Source: an uncultured Chthonomonas sp. (lineage in GTDB: Bacteria > Armatimonadota > Chthonomonadetes > Chthonomonadales > CAJBBX01). Taken from it: a DNA stretch of 64,000 nucleotides. This document shows positions 1 to 9,207 of the stretch, one piece after another. Below the pieces are notes generated by a model. It was not told the origin of the DNA and did no database searches. It saw nothing but the letters and a program-made list of their open reading frames with translations. The stretch lies in NCBI GenBank assembly GCA_903951425.1, contig CAJBBX010000072.1, forward strand, positions 1-64,000. Direction: 5' to 3'. The position numbers and the translations under genes are program-made. Position 1 is the stretch's first letter. Each line of letters opens with the position of its first letter.

Positions 1-2770
1 GCCCGCCGCCAGCCTGGCCGAACTGCGTCTTCTCGACGGAGTAGATGAAGGTCTCACGTCCCTGGAAGATCTCTGCGCCCAGGCTCCGCAGGGCCCACAT
101 CTCGGGCGTGTGGTTGGTCAGTTCCCGGACGGTGTAGTAGAGGTTCACGCCCATGCCCTGCCGCCGAACGGGCTTGCCCGCCAGCCGTAGCTCCATGGCT
201 CCGTCCGGGCCCCTGGCCACCGAGGCCTGCCCGCCGATCGCTGCGCCTTTGCCCCTGACCGGCCGCGTGACGGTCTTGCCGATGCGCTGGAACGTCTCCA
301 GCAGGAGGGTCGAGGTGTCTTCGGCGAAGGAGACCTGGGTGCCGGGCTGTACCGGTTCGGAACTGATCTTCAGCGCTTGCAGCGTGAAGCCCGAGCCCTC
401 CACCGCCAGTCGGGCATCGCCTGTGTCGCTCCCCTCGAGGCCGCGCCACGCGCCCTCGGCACAGAGCTTGCCATCCACCAGGATGCGGAGCGTCGCGCCC
501 CAACTGAGCGTGAGCGTATGCACCTGGCCTTGCCGCCAGTCGCGGAGCGAGGCGTCGACCATGGTCGGGTAGACGTTCCGTTCCGGCGCGCCGTTGCGCA
601 CGTATGCCCGCATGCCGCGTACGTCCACGTTCCAGTAAAAGCCCAGTTCGTCCTGGTTCGGAAAGCGCAGGTGCATGAACTCCTGGTTGTAGGCAGCGTT
701 GAACGGGTTGCCGGAGGTCGGATCGAAGGTGAGCCGAACCCGGGCGCTGATGGAACCCCGGATCAGGTTGAGTTGTCCCGCGGCGGGGTAGGTCAGCGTG
801 CCCGACGCCGAGGTGATGGTCTCCTTCCTCGTGGCGCTGATGACCTCGCCGAGCGCTTTGGCCTCGATGAAGGGGTAGTTGATGTACGGGTTCTCAGGCG
901 TGGCGTGGTGGATGTGCAGGATGTTGCCGCCCTGCGCCGGGCCGCCGTAGCGCCAGTTCCAGTGGTTCCTGTCGATGGGCTTCAGCGGCGTGACGAGCAT
1001 CCGGAAGCGGAACGCGACCTCTTCGCCGGGCTTCATCGTGCGGGCGCCCGACGTGGCGCGGATCATGGCGACGCCCGCCTCGTCGACTACGTCGCAACCA
1101 CCCTTGCCGCCGTTGCACCACGAGGCGGGAAGGCCGGCGTCGCGGAGCGTGACCACGTCCCAGACATCCTTGTCGCCTTGCAGCGTCAACTGGACGCCGC
1201 CTTGCGGATCGCCGATCCAGACCTGGTTGTCGGCGTGGTCGATGCTCCACTTCCAGTGGACTGGTCCCTTCCGCAGGCCTCCCAGCCGGCTGAAGCCCAT
1301 GAGGTAGCCCGCAGCCTCGTCGCGCATGGGCATCTCAAGCCGCACGTCGTCCAGAGACATCTGCCGGGACGCGCGGAGTGTGCAGGCGACCGTGATGCAT
1401 CCGTCGAACTCGGTGCGTGTCCGCGTGATGACCTCGGCGCCATCGTATTCCGATCGCGTTACCCTCTCCACCGATGCCGGCGTGCGGCGCGTGGTGGCGG
1501 TTGTATGCTTGCCAGGCCGCAGATTCTGTCCGCCAGCGACCAGCGCGAGGCTCATCGGCGAGGCCAGCAGGCCTCGGTTGCCCGGCGTGATCTGCGCGGG
1601 TAGGCCATCAGCGCCGAAGCGTATGGCCCGTCCCAACAGGCGGACGCTGTTGCCTGCCGCTTGCACGGGCGTGAAGGGGGGCACGGGCTCCTCCTCAAGG
1701 CCCAGCTTGGAGTCGAGCCACTTGAGCCGCGAGAGCCGCCACAGGTCGCCCACGCCGTGGTCCGCCAGGCGGGCGCCTGCCACTCGCAGTTCGATGGCGA
1801 CCTTGCTCTCCGGAAGCCCTCGCGGCGTCAGCGTGACGCTGCCCCGGTAGACCCCCGCGGCGTCGTCGGGCACATCCACGATGATCCAGAGCGCTCGGAC
1901 CATCCCCTTTCCCACGGCGAAGACAGGATGGATGGGCCTGCCCAGCCAGTCGTTGCCCTCGGTGTTGAGGCAGTTGATGCGCGAGGCGGCGATCGCCTTG
2001 CCACCGGGACCGGTCAGGTCCGAGAACCGCAGCGCAAGGCTCTGAATGCCCTTTCTCGCAGCCCAGACTCCGATCTGGTAGGGGTACCACTCGCCGGGTT
2101 GGGCGTCGCCCTGGAAGCGCTCTGACGGGCCGGAGCGGGTCCACCGGAGCGGTAGGTCGTCCGGCATTCGGATGCTGCGGGTGCGATCCTCCGGGAAGAG
2201 CAGGTACGGCGCGTCCGGGTGGGCGTTCAGGATCGCCTGCACCTCGGCGGTGTTGGCCACCACCTCCATGGGGTCCATGCGGTCGAACTCGGTGCGCGCC
2301 TCGATGCGAACCGCCTCGGCGCGCGGCAGGGCGTCTCGTACGGCCGTATCTGCGTACCGGGCGGCCCAGGCTGGTTCGGCGGTCTCCGACGGTTTGTAGT
2401 AGGTGCCTGCGTCGTCGAAGTTGCCGGTGCCGGGGTCATAGGGCAGGTAGTAGACATAGTAGTCGCCCGGCGCCGTCTGAGGCCGGAAGACCAGCACGCC
2501 CTCCTCGCGCCGGATGCCGACGCGCAGCACGTCGGTCACTTCCTTGCCTGTGGCTGCGTCGAAAACCAGCACGGCCTTGGCCTCCGGCTTCCGGTCGCGC
2601 CGGCGCCACTCGATGCGGGCCAACACGGCATCGGCTGGCGCGGCGACGCGAACCACGGCCCGGTGGTTGCCGTGGCCCTTCTCGGGCCAGGAACCCACGC
2701 CGTAGGGCAGGTCGGCAGAGGCTCCGGCGGCCAGCAGGGCTGCGATGGCGGGCAGGGCGAAGGGCTTCAC
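1..2770 (-). CDS. Secreted DUF6067-type glycoside hydrolase-like protein with inserted LamG-like domain (3' end outside window)
   Basis: The frame is open without a stop from the start to the window edge (about 923 codons), so the C-terminus is missing. I place the start at GTG 2770. It gives a clean signal peptide (MKPFALPAIAALLAAGASA) and has GAGGAG about 9 bases upstream. An in-frame ATG at 2803 overlaps the dGTPase stop as ATGA but would put 11 charged residues before the signal. The segment ending near residue 630 (NPYINYPFIEAKAL) and the one restarting near 873 (YYTVRELTNHTPEMWALRS) look like consecutive parts of the DUF6067 catalytic region. Between them lie about 240 residues resembling a LamG/concanavalin-like beta-sandwich. 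Secretion and glycan binding or cleavage are inferred. It is the last visible gene of a three-gene minus-strand run. Confidence 0.72.
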   Translation of the reverse strand, partial: MKPFALPAIAALLAAGASADLPYGVGSWPEKGHGNHRAVVRVAAPADAVLARIEWRRRDRKPEAKAVLVFDAATGKEVTDVLRVGIRREEGVLVFRPQTAPGDYYVYYLPYDPGTGNFDDAGTYYKPSETAEPAWAARYADTAVRDALPRAEAVRIEARTEFDRMDPMEVVANTAEVQAILNAHPDAPYLLFPEDRTRSIRMPDDLPLRWTRSGPSERFQGDAQPGEWYPYQIGVWAARKGIQSLALRFSDLTGPGGKAIAASRINCLNTEGNDWLGRPIHPVFAVGKGMVRALWIIVDVPDDAAGVYRGSVTLTPRGLPESKVAIELRVAGARLADHGVGDLWRLSRLKWLDSKLGLEEEPVPPFTPVQAAGNSVRLLGRAIRFGADGLPAQITPGNRGLLASPMSLALVAGGQNLRPGKHTTATTRRTPASVERVTRSEYDGAEVITRTRTEFDGCITVACTLRASRQMSLDDVRLEMPMRDEAAGYLMGFSRLGGLRKGPVHWKWSIDHADNQVWIGDPQGGVQLTLQGDKDVWDVVTLRDAGLPASWCNGGKGGCDVVDEAGVAMIRATSGARTMKPGEEVAFRFRMLVTPLKPIDRNHWNWRYGGPAQGGNILHIHHATPENPYINYPFIEAKALGEVISATRKETITSASGTLTYPAAGQLNLIRGSISARVRLTFDPTSGNPFNAAYNQEFMHLRFPNQDELGFYWNVDVRGMRAYVRNGAPERNVYPTMVDASLRDWRQGQVHTLTLSWGATLRILVDGKLCAEGAWRGLEGSDTGDARLAVEGSGFTLQALKISSEPVQPGTQVSFAEDTSTLLLETFQRIGKTVTRPVRGKGAAIGGQASVARGPDGAMELRLAGKPVRRQGMGVNLYYTVRELTNHTPEMWALRSLGAEIFQGRETFIYSVEKTQFGQAGGG

Positions 2771-2799
2771 GGCGGCGTTCTCCTCGACGATTGGGTCGC

Positions 2800-3867
2800 T
2801 CATGGCTGGGTCAGGGCGCTGAGCCCGTGGGGCAGGAAGTGGCGAACGAAGCGGGCAACTGCATAGCGGTCCGTCATGCCGGCCAGGTAGTCGCAGACCC
2901 TCTGGGCGCGCTCCTCAATGGTTGTGTCGGAGACCCCGCGGCTGTCGGGCATCCGGTCGGGGTGCTCCATATAGAGCCGGAACAAATCCTGCACTACCCG
3001 CTGGGCCTTGGCCAGATCGGCGTTCTCGGTCCGCAACGGTCCGTAGACGCGCTCGAACAGGAGCCCCTTCAGCCGGTCCACGGCGCTGGACATCCCCGAA
3101 GACATAGCGATGGCGGGCCGCTCGTCGCTGCTGTCGATGATGTCGATCACCATGGTCCCGATGCGCTGCGACGGTGTGCTGCCCAGGGCGTCGCGCAGGT
3201 CCGACGGGATGTCGTCGGGCGAGAGAAACCGGGCGCGGATGGCGTCATCGACGTCGTGGTTTACGTAGGCGACGCGGTCGGCGATGCGCACGACCTGGCC
3301 CTCCAGCGTCTCGGAGAGCTTGGCGTTGGCGTCGTTGAGGCTGCGCATGCCCTTGCTATGGTGGGCGATGCCTTCGCGAACCTCCCAGGTCAGGTTCAGG
3401 CCAGGTCCGCCGCCGTGGGTCTCCAGTACCTCGACCATGCGCAGGCTCTGGACGTCGTGGCGGAACCGGGCCTCGGGCACGAACTCGCGGAGCACGGCGT
3501 CCAGGGCCTCCTCGCCGGCGTGGCCGAAGGGGGAGTGGCCAAGGTCATGCGCCAGGGCGATAGCTTCGGTGAGGTCCTCGTTGAGCCGCAGGGCCCGTGA
3601 CACGGTGCGGGCGATCTGGGAGACCTCCAGCGTGTGCGTGAGCCGTGTGCGGTAGTGGTCCTCCTCGGGGTCGATGAAGACCTGCGTCTTGTGCTTCAGC
3701 CGGCGGAAGGCTTTGCTGTGCAGCACGCGGTCGCGGTCGCGTTGGTAGACGGTGCGGACCGGGTCCTGCGGCTCCGGCCGCTCACGTCCCCGGCTCTCGG
3801 TAGCTCGGGCGGCCCAGGAAGCCAGGGCGTCGATCTCCCACGCTTCTTGCCGTTCTCGTGGCGTCAT
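2800..3867 (-). CDS. dgt: dGTPase-like HD-domain triphosphohydrolase
   Basis: Hydrolyses dGTP or other dNTPs to nucleoside and tripolyphosphate, cytosolic. The 355-residue length fits the short bacterial dGTPase-like class. Visible family marks are the N-terminal RTVYQRDRDRVLHSKAFRRL block, a first metal His near residue 78 (HTLEVSQIA), the HD pair near 107-108 in ALAHDLGHSPFGHAGE, and the downstream Asp in YVNHDVDDAIRAR. The Shine-Dalgarno TAAGGAG overlaps the stop of the upstream membrane gene 9 bases away, so the two are co-transcribed. A nucleotide-pool enzyme between a transporter-like gene and a secreted glycosidase-like gene is unusual company. Confidence 0.9.
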   Translation of the reverse strand: MTPRERQEAWEIDALASWAARATESRGRERPEPQDPVRTVYQRDRDRVLHSKAFRRLKHKTQVFIDPEEDHYRTRLTHTLEVSQIARTVSRALRLNEDLTEAIALAHDLGHSPFGHAGEEALDAVLREFVPEARFRHDVQSLRMVEVLETHGGGPGLNLTWEVREGIAHHSKGMRSLNDANAKLSETLEGQVVRIADRVAYVNHDVDDAIRARFLSPDDIPSDLRDALGSTPSQRIGTMVIDIIDSSDERPAIAMSSGMSSAVDRLKGLLFERVYGPLRTENADLAKAQRVVQDLFRLYMEHPDRMPDSRGVSDTTIEERAQRVCDYLAGMTDRYAVARFVRHFLPHGLSALTQP

Positions 3868-3876
3868 CTGCGCTCC

Positions 3877-5892
3877 TTACCAGTTGGTTGGGTAGACATT
3901 GATGCCTGTGAAGCAGCCCAGGACGGTCGTGAGGCCGCCCGCGATGAAGTCCCCCACGATGATCCCGTAAACGAAGGGCAGCGACCGGCGGTAGAGCCGG
4001 ATGCCCCCGTAGCGCAGGACCATCACCTTGGCCAGCCACGCAATGAAGAAGGGAAGCCAGACCTGGTTCATCGTGGGTGTGTTGGCGATGGCATAGCCTA
4101 CCGGATGCAGCGTCCACCATGTGACGTGCGAGCGAAGCAGCAGCAGCGCGGCAGTGATGGCGAAGCCCGCGCCCGTGGCCAGGACGCCGGGAATGTCGGT
4201 CTTCACCGGCGTCGAGAGCGCGTCGCTGAGCTGGTCGAAGGGCTGCTTGCCCATGTAGGTGCGCCATGCGTCTGTCTTGGCGCCGGCGCCGTACTGGTAC
4301 CAGACCATGAGCGCAATGGCGAAGGAGACGGCGATGCCCGCCACGATGGCGAAGACCAACGCGCCCGTCAGTTGCCGCTTGCGAACGCCCAGCGCGTCGG
4401 CCATCTTGTAGGCATCGGATTGGTTGGGCATAGAGAGGCACCGCAGGTCGAAGCTGGCGATGGCGTTGCGAAGGTAGGCCAGCACGGTCAGGTCCGCGCC
4501 GGTGTAGACCGTGGTGCCCACTGCGGTGGTCATCAGCCGGTAGGCGTCCACGTCGGGCCCGAAGAGCCATGCGTTGCCGGTCTCCGCACGGATGCGCGCC
4601 GCTGCGATCATGTACATCATTGAGAGCGATAGGACCGTGATGGCCACCCAGGGCCTCATGCCTGCCGCCACGCACCAGGCCACAAGCCCGACCATACACG
4701 CGGCTAGGCCCACGAACGCGACCCGGTAGGACATGGGCTCGTCGGCGTCGTCTGCGGGCAGGTTCGCGCTACGCCGCTTGCCGAACGCCAGTCCCCAGAC
4801 CTCGGCAAGATACCCGCGCGAGAGCCAGAGACCGAAGATCGTGAGGGCGAGGAAGGCGCCCGCTCCCTGATGGCCGATGAAGGGCCAGGCGCTCTGTCCG
4901 CCACCCGTGGCTCCGGCCGACATGCCCGCCGCTGATCCGAACACGGCCTCGGCCTTCGTCAGCATCCAGAAGAGCCAGCAGCTCATGGTCATGTCAACCG
5001 AAAGCAGGTAGGCGATGCCCATGACGAAGGGATAGAACGAGAGTGGCGTCGAGCCGATGGCGTTCCACGGCGGCGCGTTGAGGATGACCCCCAGGTCGGG
5101 CTGGTCGGCCGTCCGCGTGGGAATGTAGGGCACGGTGGGGATGTTGAGGTGTACCGTGTTCATCGCGTCGATGGCGAAGGGGATGGCGAAGCCGAGCCAG
5201 AGCAGGCGGTCCCGGAAGAAGCCTGGCCCGTCGCGCATCATCTCCATAGGCACGGCCACGGTGGGGAAGGTGAGCCGCTCACGGTCGATCCACTGCCGTC
5301 GCAGGATTGCCACCACGCAGAGCGTCGCCAGCGCGACCAGGGACATGAATACGGTCCACGACAGCATCTGCGTGCGCCACGCGGCCCAAGGCACGTGCGT
5401 GTTGCCCACGTAGAAGCCATAGAGCGCAACCGGGTCCTTCTGGGCGATCCAGTCCGGGATGTTCTTGTGGAAGAGCGCGGCCCAGTTGTTGCTGCTGTTG
5501 GCGTAGTAGAACGCCGCCGTGATGGCCGGGACGATGAAGTGGAGGCCGCCCGAGGAGGAGATCACCGTGGAGACCGTCATCATCACGTAGATGACGAGCA
5601 GTTCTGCAGGCTGGAAGGCCAGGGGTCTGAGGAAGCGCGTCAACAGCAGGTTGATGATGACGAGGGCAAACAGGACGTTGAAGGCCCCCACGGGAATGCT
5701 GGTGCCGGCCAGCGCCGTGTGGCCGCGGCCTCCCAGTACGAGCTCGGCCCAGTGGAGCCAGAGATCCGTGACCGCGGTGAGCACCAGCCCGAGGACCGTC
5801 GCCCGCAACGTGATGGCGGGCTTGCGATCCCTTGGCGGGCGGTCGGGCATATCAGCGGCGGCTGGTTTGGTCGTGCCTACGGCGAATGCCAT
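3877..5892 (-). CDS. Multispan membrane protein, DUF6785/DUF6784-like
   Basis: A 671-residue protein with a short hydrophilic N-terminus and about 12 hydrophobic helices. Examples are VLFALVIINLLLTRFL, LVALATLCVVAIL, GLAACMVGLVAW and FIAWLAKVMVL. I recognise the overall style of the DUF6785/DUF6784 family found in Armatimonadota and Planctomycetota genomes near sugar-degradation genes, but no substrate is established. The size and helix count fit a transporter, which is inference. ATG 5892 has GGGAGAGG six bases upstream. It heads the run with dgt and the secreted DUF6067-type gene, and it faces the MFS gene at 5962 across a 69-base divergent region. Confidence 0.7.
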   Translation of the reverse strand: MAFAVGTTKPAAADMPDRPPRDRKPAITLRATVLGLVLTAVTDLWLHWAELVLGGRGHTALAGTSIPVGAFNVLFALVIINLLLTRFLRPLAFQPAELLVIYVMMTVSTVISSSGGLHFIVPAITAAFYYANSSNNWAALFHKNIPDWIAQKDPVALYGFYVGNTHVPWAAWRTQMLSWTVFMSLVALATLCVVAILRRQWIDRERLTFPTVAVPMEMMRDGPGFFRDRLLWLGFAIPFAIDAMNTVHLNIPTVPYIPTRTADQPDLGVILNAPPWNAIGSTPLSFYPFVMGIAYLLSVDMTMSCWLFWMLTKAEAVFGSAAGMSAGATGGGQSAWPFIGHQGAGAFLALTIFGLWLSRGYLAEVWGLAFGKRRSANLPADDADEPMSYRVAFVGLAACMVGLVAWCVAAGMRPWVAITVLSLSMMYMIAAARIRAETGNAWLFGPDVDAYRLMTTAVGTTVYTGADLTVLAYLRNAIASFDLRCLSMPNQSDAYKMADALGVRKRQLTGALVFAIVAGIAVSFAIALMVWYQYGAGAKTDAWRTYMGKQPFDQLSDALSTPVKTDIPGVLATGAGFAITAALLLLRSHVTWWTLHPVGYAIANTPTMNQVWLPFFIAWLAKVMVLRYGGIRLYRRSLPFVYGIIVGDFIAGGLTTVLGCFTGINVYPTNW

Positions 5893-5907
5893 GGGAACCT
5901 CTCCCGG

Positions 5908-5932
5908 CGCAGGGCTCGGCCTGCGGTATACT
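5908..5932 (+). promoter_or_regulatory. Candidate operator and -10 box upstream of MFS gene
   Basis: A perfect inverted repeat CGCAGG-N6-CCTGCG (5908-5925) lies directly before TATACT (5927-5932), a good -10 match, in the 69-base divergent gap. No clear -35 hexamer is visible where the repeat sits, which is the arrangement expected if a regulator acts there. Only sequence form supports this. Confidence 0.3.
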
Positions 5933-5961
5933 CACGCGACCTCGAGCAAGGAGCTGCCTTC

Positions 5962-7107
5962 GTGTCCTCAAAGCGCCGCGATTGGGCGCTCCTCATCACC
6001 CTCACCTTTGCGTTCTCGTTCGGTTTCGCCGTTTACGGCGGCCTGTTCCAGAACTACTTCCGCGAGGCGATCCATGGAGAGCCGCAGCAGCTAGGCATCC
6101 TGGAATCGCTCCGGGAGATCCCCGGCCTTCTCACTGCCGTTACCGCCGGTCTGCTGGTCGCCCTGGCCGAAACGCGCCTCTGCGGCGCCGCCCTCATCGC
6201 CAGCGCAGTGGGGATCGCCGCCACGGGCTGGGTGGCCTCCTACTGGCCGCTGGTGGGCGTCACCGTCTTCTGGTCGATCGGCATGCACCTCTGGTTCTCG
6301 CTGTCGCCGGCCATCACGCTGTCGCTGGCGGAGGGCCGCGAGGGCGGGAGGCACCTGGGCCGCATGGCCGGCGTCGGCGCGGCTGCCGGTCTGGCGGCGC
6401 TGGGCGCCACGCGACTGCTGAAGCCCTATGTCGGCTACCACGTCCTCTTCAACGCCGCCGGAGCGCTAATCGTGGCCGCTGGCCTGCTGGCCCTCTTCAT
6501 CCGCGTCCATCCTGCACGGCAACCGCGCCAGAGCATGGTGCTCCGCCGCGAGTACGGGCTCTACTACCTGCTCACGTTCCTGGAAGGGTGCCGCCGGCAG
6601 ATATTCGGGACCTTCGCGCCTTTCGTACTCATCATGGTGTACCACGCGGGCGTCGAAACCATGCTCAACCTGGCGTTCCTGAATGCCGCCGTCTCCATCG
6701 TGGTGCAGCCGCTGATTGGGCGGGCCATCGACCGGCTTGGCGAGCGCAAGGTGATGATGGCCTACTACACGATCCTGGTGGCCGTCTTCGCGGGCTATGC
6801 CTTCGTCTCGAACCGGTCCGTGCTGTTCGGCTTCTACATGGTCGACAACCTGCTGTTCGGCTGCGCCATGGCGATCACCACCTACGTGAACCGCATCGTG
6901 CGCCCGAACGAGATGACGCCCACGCTGGCCATGGGAACGACGATGAACCACATCGCCGCCGTCCTGGTCCCGGTGACCGGCGGTGTTCTCTGGAAGACGC
7001 TGGGCAACTTCCAGATCCCGTTCTTCATCGGCATTGTTGTACTCGTCGCCTCGCTCATAGCCTCGCGGCGGCTCCCGGCCCACCTGCCCGGTCCAGCCGA
7101 GGCCTAG
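5962..7107 (+). CDS. MFS family transporter
   Basis: 381 residues with about 11-12 hydrophobic helices and a central loop around RVHPARQPRQSM, typical of a two-bundle major facilitator. The first helix follows SSKRRDWALL. The frame is open far upstream (to 5149), but that region is antisense to the membrane gene. GTG 5962 is chosen because AAGGAG ends 8 bases before it. Substrate is unknown; the surrounding sugar genes make a carbohydrate or related solute the simplest guess. Its TAG stop and the TAG of the opposing glycosyltransferase share the same CTAG tetranucleotide. Confidence 0.82.
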   Translation: MSSKRRDWALLITLTFAFSFGFAVYGGLFQNYFREAIHGEPQQLGILESLREIPGLLTAVTAGLLVALAETRLCGAALIASAVGIAATGWVASYWPLVGVTVFWSIGMHLWFSLSPAITLSLAEGREGGRHLGRMAGVGAAAGLAALGATRLLKPYVGYHVLFNAAGALIVAAGLLALFIRVHPARQPRQSMVLRREYGLYYLLTFLEGCRRQIFGTFAPFVLIMVYHAGVETMLNLAFLNAAVSIVVQPLIGRAIDRLGERKVMMAYYTILVAVFAGYAFVSNRSVLFGFYMVDNLLFGCAMAITTYVNRIVRPNEMTPTLAMGTTMNHIAAVLVPVTGGVLWKTLGNFQIPFFIGIVVLVASLIASRRLPAHLPGPAEA

Positions 7108-8225
7108 CGCACCTGCAGGCAGGCCTCGTAGAAGCCTGCCGTAGACCGGCACATGCCGTCCAGCGTGTAGCGTTCGGCCGCCACTTCGCGTCCCCGGCGC
7201 CCCATGGCGTCGGCACTCGTACGATCCCGTAGCAGGGCGGCCACGGCTCGGTAGAGGGCCTCTGCGTCGCTTGGCGGCGTCAGGATGCCCGTTTCGCTCT
7301 CCTGCACCGTCTCCACGAGGCCGCCCACGCGCGATGCTACCACCGGCCTTCCGGCTGCCATTGCCTCCAGCGCGACCATGCCTTGGCCTTCGCTGAGCGA
7401 GGGCGCTACTACCACGTCCGCCGCGGCGAACAGCGTCGAGCAACCATCCAGCGATCCGCAGAGGTCGATGTGCGAAGTGATGCGCAGAGAGGTTGCCAAG
7501 GCCGCGAGCGTGTCCCGCTCCGGCCCCGCTCCGGCGATCACCACACGCACATCGGGGATATCGACCGCCAACCGTGCGGTCGCGGCGAGCAGTGTGGCGA
7601 AGCCCTTCTCCCGGGCCAGCCTGCCCGCAGCCGCCACCAGTGGCCCGCGGTGCAGCAGGCGCAGGCGTCGCCGTGCATCGGCGCGATCGGGCACGTCGAA
7701 GGCGCACTCGGGAACGCCGTTGGGGATCACGCGGATGCGTTCCATAGGCGCGCCCCAGGCCTCCAGCGTGGCTGCCACGGCCGCCGATACCGCCACCACA
7801 CCGGTCGCCCTGCCCCACGCGAAGCGGAGCAGCCGTCCGGGCAGGCCGGGCAGCGGACGCGCTAGGTTGTGCGCGGTGACGACGTAGGGCTTGCGGCTGA
7901 GCGTAGCAGCCAGCGCGGCGATCCATGCGCCGCGGGCGCCGTGGCCGTGTATTAGCGGGAAGCCTGCGGAGAGCCGTGCAACGGCCAGCGCTGCGCGGAG
8001 GTCGGCTACCGGGCTCGGGCGGTCGCGCAGGTCCACGGGCCAGACCGGGATATCGGCGGCCTCCTGCGGCATCGACCAGTCCCTCGGCGCGCAGAGGCCT
8101 GCGGCCACGCCCCGGCTTGCCAGCCCGGCGCAGAGGAGCCCCACATGGCGCCGCAAGCCGCCTTCGGCCGGACGCGCGACCATGAGCACCCTCATCGGTG
8201 CCGGCGTGTCTGTGGCCACGGTCAC
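7104..8225 (-). CDS. GT4-family glycosyltransferase
   Basis: A retaining GT-B glycosyltransferase of family 4, using a nucleotide sugar to extend a glycan or lipid carrier at the cytoplasmic face. Visible marks are the N-terminal Rossmann start MRVLMVARPAEGGLRRHV with the glycine-rich acceptor loop, the mid-protein RVIPNGVP segment, and the C-terminal E-x7-E motif in SEGQGMVALEAMAAGRPVV. I choose GTG 8225, which forms a GTGA overlap with the stop of the ABC gene; ATG 8195 (MRVLMV) is a good alternative. The open frame continues upstream to 8327 but is antisense-like there. The 373-residue length is normal. Acceptor and donor sugars cannot be read from sequence. Confidence 0.85.
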   Translation of the reverse strand: MTVATDTPAPMRVLMVARPAEGGLRRHVGLLCAGLASRGVAAGLCAPRDWSMPQEAADIPVWPVDLRDRPSPVADLRAALAVARLSAGFPLIHGHGARGAWIAALAATLSRKPYVVTAHNLARPLPGLPGRLLRFAWGRATGVVAVSAAVAATLEAWGAPMERIRVIPNGVPECAFDVPDRADARRRLRLLHRGPLVAAAGRLAREKGFATLLAATARLAVDIPDVRVVIAGAGPERDTLAALATSLRITSHIDLCGSLDGCSTLFAAADVVVAPSLSEGQGMVALEAMAAGRPVVASRVGGLVETVQESETGILTPPSDAEALYRAVAALLRDRTSADAMGRRGREVAAERYTLDGMCRSTAGFYEACLQVR

Positions 8226-9205
8226 GCTGTCTCTTCCGGGTCGGCGAACAGGCACCGCACGCCACCGGCTGCATGGGCGCGCCACTCCGGCTCGGTCACG
8301 CGGCATCGCTCCTCGGCGCGGTCGCACCGGTCGGCGAAGGCGCAGCCGGCCGGCGGTTGCGCCAGGTCCGGCGGCCTGCCAGCGATGGTGGGCAGCTTGC
8401 CTCCGCTCGCACCCTCCAAGCGCGGCAGCGAGCGGATCAGGGCCTGGGTGTAGGCGTGCCGCGGACGGCTGAGGATGGCCGACGTGGGGGCCTCCTCCAC
8501 GATCTGTCCGGCGTACATCACCAGAACCCGGTCGCAGGTCTCCGCTACGATCCCAAAATCGTGGGTGATCAGCAGTACGGCCGATCCGGCCTTGCGGCGA
8601 AACTCGTCCATGAGGTTCAGTATCTGCGCCTGCACGGTGACATCCAGCGCCGTGGTGGGCTCATCGGCGATCACAAGCTCGGGTCGCGACGAGAAGGCCA
8701 TGGCGATCATGACGCGCTGCCGCTGGCCTCCGCTCACCTCGTGCGGGTACTGCCGGAAGCGCATCTCGGGCGAGGGGATCTGCACCGATCTCAGCAGCGC
8801 CAGCGCCTCTTCGCGCGCCTGCGCCTTGGGCATCGGGCGGTGCGCCAGCAGGCTCTCGGTGATTTGCGCGCCCAACGTCATGGTCGGGTTCAGGGCCGAG
8901 AAGGGGTCCTGAAAGACCATCGACATGCGGCCGCCCCGGATGCGGGCCATCTCGCGTCGGCCCAGCCCTGTCAGTTCCAGTCCGCCCAGAAGCACGGAGC
9001 CCGAGACGATGCGGCCCGGCGGGTTCGGCACGAGGCGCATGATGGAGAGGGCGGTGACGCTCTTGCCGCAGCCCGATTCGCCGACGATGCCTACGACTTC
9101 GCCTCGCTCCAGGCGGAACGAGACCCCGCGCACTGCGTGGACCACCTGTCCCGAGGCGGTGAACTCGGTAGTAAGGCCTTGAACCTCCAGGAGCGGATCG
9201 GCCAC
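8222..9205 (-). CDS. Oligopeptide/dipeptide-type ABC transporter ATP-binding protein (OppD/DppD class)
   Basis: 327 residues with the complete ATPase set: Walker A GESGCGKSVTAL, Q-loop VFQDPFSALNP, signature VSGGQRQR, Walker B LVIADEPTTALD, and a switch His in LLITHDFG. The C-terminus carries the oligo_HPY-type extension with a Cys cluster (GCAFADRCDRAEERC), which in DppD-type proteins has been linked to an iron-sulfur site. The start is GTG 9205, two bases after the upstream ABC stop. No permease or solute-binding protein is encoded in the window, so the partners are elsewhere or this is an orphan. Confidence 0.9.
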   Translation of the reverse strand: MADPLLEVQGLTTEFTASGQVVHAVRGVSFRLERGEVVGIVGESGCGKSVTALSIMRLVPNPPGRIVSGSVLLGGLELTGLGRREMARIRGGRMSMVFQDPFSALNPTMTLGAQITESLLAHRPMPKAQAREEALALLRSVQIPSPEMRFRQYPHEVSGGQRQRVMIAMAFSSRPELVIADEPTTALDVTVQAQILNLMDEFRRKAGSAVLLITHDFGIVAETCDRVLVMYAGQIVEEAPTSAILSRPRHAYTQALIRSLPRLEGASGGKLPTIAGRPPDLAQPPAGCAFADRCDRAEERCRVTEPEWRAHAAGGVRCLFADPEETA

Positions 9206-9207
9206 GG

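Noticed and set aside
377-1603. Long plus-strand open frame (408 codons) over the left-edge gene
   Set aside because: The minus frame is open through the whole region, has a signal peptide and family motifs; the plus frame has none and is a GC-codon shadow.
6466-8274. 602-codon minus-strand frame across the MFS and glycosyltransferase genes
   Set aside because: Antisense to the MFS gene and out of frame with the GT4 gene; Arg/Gly/Ala-rich with no motif.
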